Shown here: piece after piece, positions 1-9,100 of the stretch
Position numbering within the stretch: the stretch's first letter is position 1
Layout of the letters: every line of letters begins with the position of its first letter
The notes under the pieces: model-generated
Seen by the model: only the letters and a program-made list of their open reading frames with translations
What the model was told of the DNA's origin: nothing
Database searches by the model: none
Source of the DNA: an uncultured Bacteroidales bacterium
Lineage (GTDB): Bacteria > Bacteroidota > Bacteroidia > Bacteroidales > P3
Direction of reading: 5' to 3'
Length of the DNA: 54,436 bases
Assembly (NCBI GenBank): GCA_905234665.1
Contig: CAJOIV010000026.1
Coordinates: 1 to 54,436 of the forward strand
Made by a program: the position numbers and the translations under genes

Positions 1-125
1 AAGCTGTAGCCAGTGTTGGCCGTCGCCGTCAGCGTCGCCGTGGCGTTGGCTGCATAGGTGCCGCCGCCCGTCACGCTGCCGTAGGCCGCGTTGTTGGCGT
101 TGGCAGTCACATAGTACGTCGTGCC
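1..125 (-). repeat. InlB B-repeat-like segment at the window edge
   Basis: The last in-window residues of the giant protein read YYVTANANNAAYGSVTGGG followed by TYAANATATLTATANTGY. This matches the divergent InlB/Listeria-Bacteroides repeat pattern (Y-x-V-T-x-x...G-x-V-x-G-G-G-x-Y...A-x-x-x-L-T-A-x...G-Y). Such repeats usually come in tandem, so more probably lie to the left of the window. Confidence 0.6.
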
Positions 126-3100
126 GGTCGCGGGAGCCGTCGTGACGGTCAGCTGCGCCCAGTTCTCCGAGTACCAGCCCGTGCCGCAGACCGTCTGCAC
201 GTAGAACGTGTAGGAGGTCTCGTCGTACAGGCCCGTGAAGGTGTGCGTGTTGGTCGTCACCGTGACGGTGTCGTAGTTCTGGCCGTCGGTGCAGACCACG
301 CGGTAGCCCACGGCGCCAGTCACTGCTGTCCAGGACAGAGTCACGCTGTTGAAGGTCACGTCGCTCGAGGTGAGGCTCGTGACAGACTCGCAGGTCGCGG
401 CGGTGAACTGCACCGTGTCGCCCCATTCGCCCTCGATGTTATGGGCATCGCCGCAGAGGGCGCGGATGGAGGCATAGTAGGTCGCACCGGCCGTGAAGCC
501 GCCCACGGTGCCCGGGATGGTGGTCACGGTGTAGAGGCTGTCGAAGGTGGTGCTGAAGACGTGGATCTCCCAGGCCGTCTCGTCGCCCGAGGGCAGCCAG
601 GCGAAGGTCGCCGTGGCGTTGGTGGTGCCAATCACGCCGAAGGTGTCGGGTGCATGGCAGGGCATGGTGTCGGTACGGAAGAGGATCGCGTTCCAAGCCG
701 AGAAGCCGATGCTGTCGGCGGTGCAGTCCTGACGCACACGCAGCTCGTACATGGTGAGGGGCTGCAGGCCGGTGAAGGTGTAGGTGCTGCCTGTCACGGC
801 CACGGGAGTGGTCCAGTTGGTGTCGGCGGCAGTGCGGTAGGAGACCTCGTAGGCCGTGCCGTTGCCCACCCAGTTGAGGGTGGCGCTCTGGTGGTCGCCC
901 GTCACAGAGGCGATGTCGGGACGGTCGCAGGCTGCGGCGCAGGAGTAGAACTGCAGGTCGCCGACATAGTTCTGGGCAGTACCGCCGGTGACGGTGGTGA
1001 TGTCGTACTGGCTGCCGTCAGTATAGACATAACGGCTCTTGGCCACCGTGGTGCTATGTGCATTGAACGAGGCGCCAGTGGTGTAATGGCCGTTGCGGCG
1101 GTTGACGGCAAAGAGCACATTGCTGTGGCCGTCCCACACAAAGGCAGTGTCGAAACTGTGCATCTGCCAGCCCACGGTAGAGTAGTTCAGATTAGCATCG
1201 TGGAGCACCTGGATGAACTGGTGGTTCGAGTCGGGCATGATGAAGCCGGACGAGAGGTCGCTCTCGCTGACGTTGGCCATATAGACATCCATGTGGTTGA
1301 ACTCGTCGCCTGCCGTGCTGACGGCTGGGTCGAAGGCAAAGGCTGAGATTTCTGCCTCGACATCTGCGAAACGGGAAGCGTCGATGATGGTCTGGACGTA
1401 GGAGTAGTTGTAGAAGCCATAGCCGATGGGCGAGTAGCTGTTGGTGGTGGCAGCCCAGGCGCTGTCCCAGCTGTTGGCCGTGACGAGGTTGTCGCACATG
1501 GCCGTAGAGGCATGGATGACAGGGCTCCACTCGGCGGAGTCGCCCACAGAGCAGATGGGACGCACGTAGAAGTCGTAGTTGGTCATCGGAGTGAGGCCAA
1601 GGAAGTGCGCGGGGTTGGTGGTGACCGTGGTGAAGGCACCCGTGCCGCGGTCGAATCCGGCGTTGCCGTACTCGACCTCATACTGCGAGGCAGCTGTCAA
1701 GTCGCGCCATGCCAAGGTGATGCTGCTGGCGGTGAAAGTGTCGACTTGCAGGTTACGGACAGGCAGACAGGTGGGGGCGTAGTCGATGAGGAGGTTGTCG
1801 ATGTAGACGGTGTTGTCGGAGAGGGTACGGAGGTAGAGGCGCGTGCCGGGTCCGACGTAGCCCACCATGTAGGTCGAGTGGAACTCGTAGGCGGTGCTGC
1901 TGGTAGTGAAAGTGTCGATGGGAGTGAAGGCGAAGGGTACGAGGGTATCGATGACACCCACTTCCACCTGGAGACCGGAAGCGCTGCCCCTCAGGTAGAA
2001 GGAGAACTGCAGCGAGTCAGGCGGTGCGATGAACTCAGGCATGGCCACGGCGGACTGCGACGAGATGTGCAGGGCGTAGTAGCCGGCAGCCGAATAGGAG
2101 TAGTCGAAGACGCAGCGCGGCAGTGCCGAGGCCACCGTGGTGTTGGAATTGACAATCTCCCAGCAGTTGGGCAGGGTCTGAGTCGACGACAGCGGGATGT
2201 CCTCGAAGGTCAGGAAGTAGGGCAGTGTGGGCAGCGGGGCGCATTCAGTGGTGAAGCGGCAGACATTGGAAGCCTGCGAGGTGTCGCCCGTGCGGAGGCA
2301 GATGGAGTAGCACTCGGCATCGTAGGTGGTGCCGGGGATAAGGCCGGTGAGTGTCACCGAGGTGGTGTTGCTGAAGACCGTGTCGTACACGCCCGAATGG
2401 TAGGCGGTGTAGCGCACCATGTAGGTGGCGCTACCGATATTCGACATATACCAGGTGAGGTCGGCCAAAGTGTCGAGGGCCGAGACCAAACGCAGGCTGT
2501 CGGGGATGGCGCATGGCGGGATGACATCCACGATGATGTTGTCGATATGCGTGTAGTTGACAGTGTTGGGCGTGGCGAAGCAGAGGTTGCCGTCGGCATC
2601 GTCGGCCAGCTGGTCGAGGTCGATGGTGTAGAGACGGACACCATCAGTGGGGCCATGACGCAGGGTGTCGATGACCACCAGCGAGTTGATGTCGTTGGGG
2701 TTGGGCAGGTAGCCGAAGAGGCACCATCCGTCGGTGGTGAAGCTGGTGAGGAAGTCGAAACGAATCTGCAGGTTGTGGAGCGGTTCGGCGAAGTGCGGCA
2801 TCACGGCGTAGGCACCGTTGTAGAGACGCAGCATCGGGCCGTGCTGGGTCAGGTTGACCACGCGCGGATAGTTGTAGCTGCCGGTGGAACCCGTGGAGGT
2901 CTCGCTGCGGGCGGCGTTGGTGACATTGCCCACGCGCCAGCAGGTACGCTCGTACCAGCCGTTGACGATGTCGTCGAAGTTGTCGGTGTAAGGCACCAGG
3001 GCGTCGCCGCAGGCCGTTTGGCCGAAGATGGGCGTGTAGAGGATGTTGTCGGGAGAGCAGATGGAGCCCACGCGGATGGCGTAGCGGGTGGCCACGCGGA

Positions 3101-6100
3101 GGCCGCCGAGGACATAGTTGTTGGTGGTGACGATGGAGTCGGCCACGGTCCAGACGGTGTCGGTCGGCAGGCGGTATTCAACGCGCCATGAGGAGCCGCT
3201 GTTGGCATTCCAGGTGAGGTTGATGGTGCTGTCGGTGCCACCGTAGGCGACGGCTGCGGGCGACGAGCAGGACTCGTCGGCGCAGGAGGTGCCGAAGGTG
3301 ATGACCGGACGCACGTAGGTCACATTGATGGCATCGTCGGTGGCCGGGTTGACATCGGCATCGGTGCCCGCGTAATGGACGGTGTAGATATTGTCGCCCG
3401 TATTGCGATCGGTGGTGGAAGCCGCCGTGAAGCTGAAGGAGCTGCTGTTGGCCGTGCCGGTGTTGTCGTCGATACCCACGACGAGGTTGCGGCTGTGGTC
3501 GCGCACGTAGGGCGTGGTGAAGTTGATGGTGCACTGCCCGTTGGAGACGGTCCAGTTGCCGCTATAGACCTGCGTGAGGGTCGAGAGTGGCGGGAAGGTG
3601 GGCGTGTACATGTTCTCGTAGTCGCTGTTGCCGAGATAGACGTCGATGTTACGGGTGACGGAGCCACTGGTGGTGACGTTGAAGGTGATGCTGGTGATGG
3701 TGTCGCCCATCTGGGCCAGCTCCTCGGCGAAGAACAGCATGTGGCCATAGTAGTAAGCTTTGGTCACGTAGAGCGGCGAGGTCGAGGAGGTCGTCGAGCT
3801 GCCGAGACCTGCGATGTAGTTGCAGATACCGTTGGCGGTGGTGAAGGTGCGGCTGACGGCGAAGCTGCTGTCGAGTTCGCCGGCATGGGGGCAGAAGGCC
3901 ATTACCGAGAAGGTGTAGGACGAGGCGGTGTCGAGGCCGGTGAGGAAGTAGAAGGGGTTGGGAGTGCTGTCGGTCATGATGCCCGCGGTGGTCTGCCAGC
4001 TGACGCGGTACCAGGTGGCGGCATAGCCGCTCTGGGGCTCGTTCCAGGTGAAGACAGCCGAGGTGGCGGTGACGTTGTGGATGTAGAGGTCGGTGATGAC
4101 TTCGCAGTTGGCGGCGGTGGTGAAGACGAGGCGCACGGGCGAACTCATGGCGCCGTCTTCGCAAGCCTGGGAGACCCACATATAGACCGTCGTGTTGGGG
4201 CCAAGCCATCCGAGGGCGATGCTGGCGTCAGTCAGGTCCATGCTGTCGGTGGCAGTGGTGAAGTTGTCAGTGGTGCTCCACCAAACGCGGAAGAACGTGG
4301 CAGCCGAATCGCCCTGCCAGGAGACGTATGCCGAGTCGTTGGTCAGGCGGGTGGCGGCGAGGTTCTGGACGCGGGGGCAAGTGCTGTAGCGGCCCACCTC
4401 GATGTCATCAATATAGAAGGTGTAGGAGCTGCTGGTGCGGGCGACCATGGCGATGCGGCCTTCGGGGCCCTGATAGTTGAGGAAGTTGACGAAGAACTGC
4501 TGCCAGGTGCTGGTGGGCTGGACCTGCACGGTGTCGACGGGGACGAAGGTGGTCAGGTCCTCGGGGTCGGTGATGACACCAATCTCGACGAGGCCATAGG
4601 AAGAAGTGGTCTTGTACTCCCAGAAGGAGAGCTCGAGGCTGCGGATGCTGTCGGCAAACTCAGGCAGGACGAGCCAGCAGGGATAGGACGAGCTGTAGCC
4701 GTAGAAGTAGAGGCAGTTGCTGCCGCTGTGGTAGTAAGAGGCATAGGGATAGGGGTAGGAAGCGGTGTTGAGGGAGCTGTAGTACTTGTTCCAGCAGGGA
4801 CCGAGCTGCGAGGAACTGCCAGCCACATAGGAGTCGAAGTTCTCGGTGAAGGGGATAGTGTAGGGGGCGCAGGGAGTGGTGAAGGAATGCGTCCCGTAGT
4901 AGGTGGTGTCGTCTGTGGTGCAGTAGTGCGACACGCGGACTTCGTAGGTGGTGGCGGGGGTGAGTCCGGTGAGGGCAACACTGGTGTTGGTGGTGCCGGT
5001 GGCAAGGCTGGTCCAGGAGGAGGCGTTGGCCACGCGGTATTCAACATCCCAGGCTGTCTCGCTCAGACCGGCAGCCCATTCCACATCGGCGCTGTAGGCA
5101 TCGACGCGGGTGGTACGCACCATAGGAGCGGCGCAGGTGGCGCGCTGGCCACAACCGTAGGTGTAGAAATGGACACTGGCACGGTAGGTATTGACGGATC
5201 CGCTCGTGGAAGTGGTGTAGTTGGCCAGCGTGAAGGGGTTGGAATCCTTGTAGCGGTAGAGGCTGGTGTTGGTGGGACCAGTGGTGTAGTAGCCGCTGAA
5301 ACTGCTCGAGGTGTGGGTGGTGCCCGTGGGCTGGTTCATGAAGGTGCAGATGATGATGTTGCTTGAACCGTCCCAGACGAAGGGCTGGGTGAAGTTGTAA
5401 TGCTGCCAGCCGGAAGTGTTCAGCGGGTGGGCGGCAGGGCCGTAGACCTGCTGCAGGGTACCGGGATTGACGTATGCCGTGGCCGATGAGAAGGAACTCA
5501 TGTTGGTGGAGCCGATGAAGATGGTGAACTCCTTGGCATAGCTGCTGTTGGTGCCGAAGCCAAAGTCGACACCGATGATAGCACCGGCAGAGATACCGGC
5601 AGCACTCAACTCGTCGGCAGTGTAGATGGTCTGGTACATGGTGTTGCCATAGCTGCTGTAGACCAGGGTGCCGGAGTAGGTGGTGGTGCCGTTGCTGAAG
5701 TTGATGGTGTTCGTGGTGGTAGTATCCAACACAGCACAGCCGAGGTTGGTTGTGGTGAAGGTGATGCTGTCCCATCCACCGTAGTCATAGTCGTAGCAGT
5801 TGCCGCGGACACGCACCTTGTAGGTGGTGTTGGTATCGAGGCCGGTGATGAAGTAGTAGGGCACGGTGTCGGTCGCTGTGATGGGGGTGCTGGTGCTGCC
5901 CACTTCGACCCACTCGATTTCGTACTCCTGCGGAGTGCCAACAGTGCCGGGCTGATATTCCCAGGTGACCATGGCGCCGGTGGTGCCGACAGACTCGACA
6001 GCCATATTGGTGATGGGCGGGCACTGGGGAGCCAGTTCAATGGTGAAGTCGTCGGTGTAGCCGTACCAGTAGGCGCCGGCCAGAGGAACATGGAGAGCGA

Positions 6101-9100
6101 TGTACTGGCCCGAGCCAGTGTAGTTGCCGAATCCTGCGACATACTCGGCCCACTGGGCGCTACTGCCCACATTGATGGTCTGCACGCGCTGGAAGGTGGT
6201 GACATCGTTGGGGTCGGTCATCACACCCACCTGGAAGATGGGGCTGTAGCTGGTGCTGCTGGCCTTGGCCCAGAATTTGAGCTGAAGGGTGTTGATGGGA
6301 TAGCTGTCGGTGTCGATGGCAGGCAGGACAACGGTCTGGTAGTCGCTATAGGTGCCTGAACTGGAGGGGTTGTACCAGTAGAGGCTGCGGCTGCCGGTGT
6401 GGGCCGTGCTGCTCACGTAGGGATAGCCGGGATATGAGCTGCTGTTGTTGAGGTGGTGCCAGCAGGAGATGACGGGACGCACGGTGGTGGAGCCAGTGGC
6501 CAGATCCTCGAAGCCGTAGGTGTAGGGCAGAGTGACCATGGGAGCACACTCGGTGCGGAAGGAGAAGACGGCAGTCTCGGCCGTGCCGTAGCAGTCGGGA
6601 GTGATATGGACATCATACTCGGTGTTGGCGTTCAGGCCGTAGATGGTGTGCGGCAGGGTGTAGACCACCTCGGAGGTTCCGGCGCTGGAGCCGGGGGTGA
6701 AGCCGTGAGGACCATATTCAATGGTCCAGAAGCTGGCGGTGCCGTTCTCAATCCAGCTGAGGTCGGCCTGCGAGGTGGTGATATTGGTCGCCACAAAGTT
6801 GGAGACAGCGTCGCAGTCGGGAATCTGGACCACGCTGATGTCGTCCATATACATGTACCATAACGACGAGGGACGCACGGCGCCGATGGCGATATAGGCA
6901 CCGTTGCCGGTGAAGGTGTCGAGGTCGACGGTGAACTCAGCCCAGGCGGTGCTGCTGCCGGGGTTGATGGCGATGTTGCTATTGACGGCCTGGAAGGTGC
7001 TGACATTGGTGGGGTCGGTCATCACGCCCACGCGGACGATGGGATGATAGCCGGTCGACGAGGCACGGGCCCAGAACTTGACGCGCATGGTGTTCATCGC
7101 GTAGTTGGCGGTGTCGAGCATCGGCAGGACCACATAGTAGTAGTCGCCGTAAGTGCCGGTGGTGGTGGAGCCGTACCAGTAGAGGGCACGGGTGCCGGTG
7201 TGTGCGGTAGAGGTAATGTAGGGGTAGCCCGGATAGCTGGTGCCGTTGTTGAGGTGGTGCCAGCAGGGGATGTTGGGATGCGAGCTGGAAGAGGTGGTGG
7301 CCATGTCCTCGAAGCCGTAGCTGTAGGGCGGGACGAGGCCGCAGGGGGTGGAGAAGGTGAGGTAGGCCATCTCGCTGGTGTCGCCATCGCCGCAGAGGGC
7401 GCGCACGGTGACGGTGTTGGTGGAGGAAGCCATCAGGCCGGTCACGACATAGGTGGTGTCGTACACCTCCACCTCAGTGGTTCCGTTGCCGACGAGCCAA
7501 GCAATTTCGTTGCCGGTGCGGGTGTTCCATGTGAGGGTGGCGGTGCTGAGTCCGATATTGGAGGCTGCCAGACCGGTGGGGGTGAGACAGGTGGGGATAA
7601 CATCAACGTGGATGTCGTCGAGGTAGAAGTAGTTGGAGCCCGAGCCGGGGAGGTTCATGATGGTGATGTAGCCTGTTCCGGGGGCGTTGGTCAGCGGTAC
7701 CTCGAAGTGGACAAAGGAGGTGGTGTTGTCGATGGTGACGGTGTCCACAGGCTGGAAGGTGGCGAAGGTGTGGGGATCGGTCATGACGCCCACGATGATG
7801 CGGCCGTTGTAGGAGGTGCTGGTCTTCCTGCCCCAGAAGCTGACCTGGAGGCTGTAGATGCTGTCCTCGAACTCAGGCAGGCAGAGCCAGCTGCGAGTGG
7901 TGGTGCCGCTGCCGTAGAAGTAGAGCGAGCGGGTACCCGTTTGGTAGTAGGAGGAGCTGGAATAGGGGTAGTTGTTGCTGTAGAAGGTGGAGCCGCTGAG
8001 GTAGCCACGGTCCCAGCAGGCGGCCAGGGGATAGCCCGAGCCGGTGGAGGTGAGGTCCTCGAAGCCGTATTCGAGAGGCAGGTCATCATGCGCGATGGGG
8101 GTGCAGAGGGTCGTGAACGAACCGGTGCGGATGCCCGAGGTCTGGCCGCTGCCGCAGTTGGCCACGATGGAGTAGCTGTAGGTGGTGCCGGGTGTCAGAC
8201 CATAGATGGAGATGGGCGACGAGGCATCCACGACGGTGGTGTCCCAGGTGCCTGCCGTCAGCGTGACGGAGATGGACTGGGCATGGTCGATGTCGCTCAG
8301 GTAGAAGTCGGCATCGGTGGTGGTGACGATGAGGGAGTCGACCACGGGCGTGGTGCAGTAGGGAATCTCGTCGACGGTGATGTCGTCCACATACATATAA
8401 TTAGTACCCTGACCGCCCTCGACCATGATGGTGATGCGTCCTGTGGTGGGGGCACTGCCGAGGGCAACCTCGAAGTGGTTCCAGTTGGTGGTGGCATCAG
8501 TGTAGCCGGTGTAGACGGTCTGGAAGGTGTTGTAGTTGGTGGGGTCGGTCATCACGCCCACCTTGACCATTCCAGAGTAGGAGGTGCTGCTCTTCTTGGC
8601 CCAGAACTGGAGGCGCAGTGTGTTGATGCTGTCCTCGAACTCAGGCAGGCAGACCCAGCTGCGGATGGTGGTGCCGGAGGCATAGAAATAGAGCGACTTG
8701 GAACCGCTGTGGTAGTAGGAGGTGCTGCCGTATGGGTAGCTGTTGGGGTTGTAGGAGCCTGTGTAGTAGCCGCGGGCCCAGCAGTTGGCGACAGGTGCAC
8801 CCGAGCCGGTGGTGAGGTCCTCAAATCCGTAGGTGAACGGCAGTGCGGTGTGTGCTATGGGGACACATTCGGTGGTGCCTTCCTCGATATTCGAGGGATG
8901 GGTCTCCGAGGTGCAGACAGTCACCACGCGGAACTCATAATGGGTGCCGGGGGTGAGGCTGGAGATGGTGGCGGTTGTGGCGGTGGTACCCGTGGCGGCG
9001 GTAGTCCATGCGGTGGTGCCTTTCACGCGGTACTGGACATCCCAGGAGGTCTCGTTGAATCCGGGGACCCAGGAGAGGTATGCCTCGTAGGCAGTCATGC

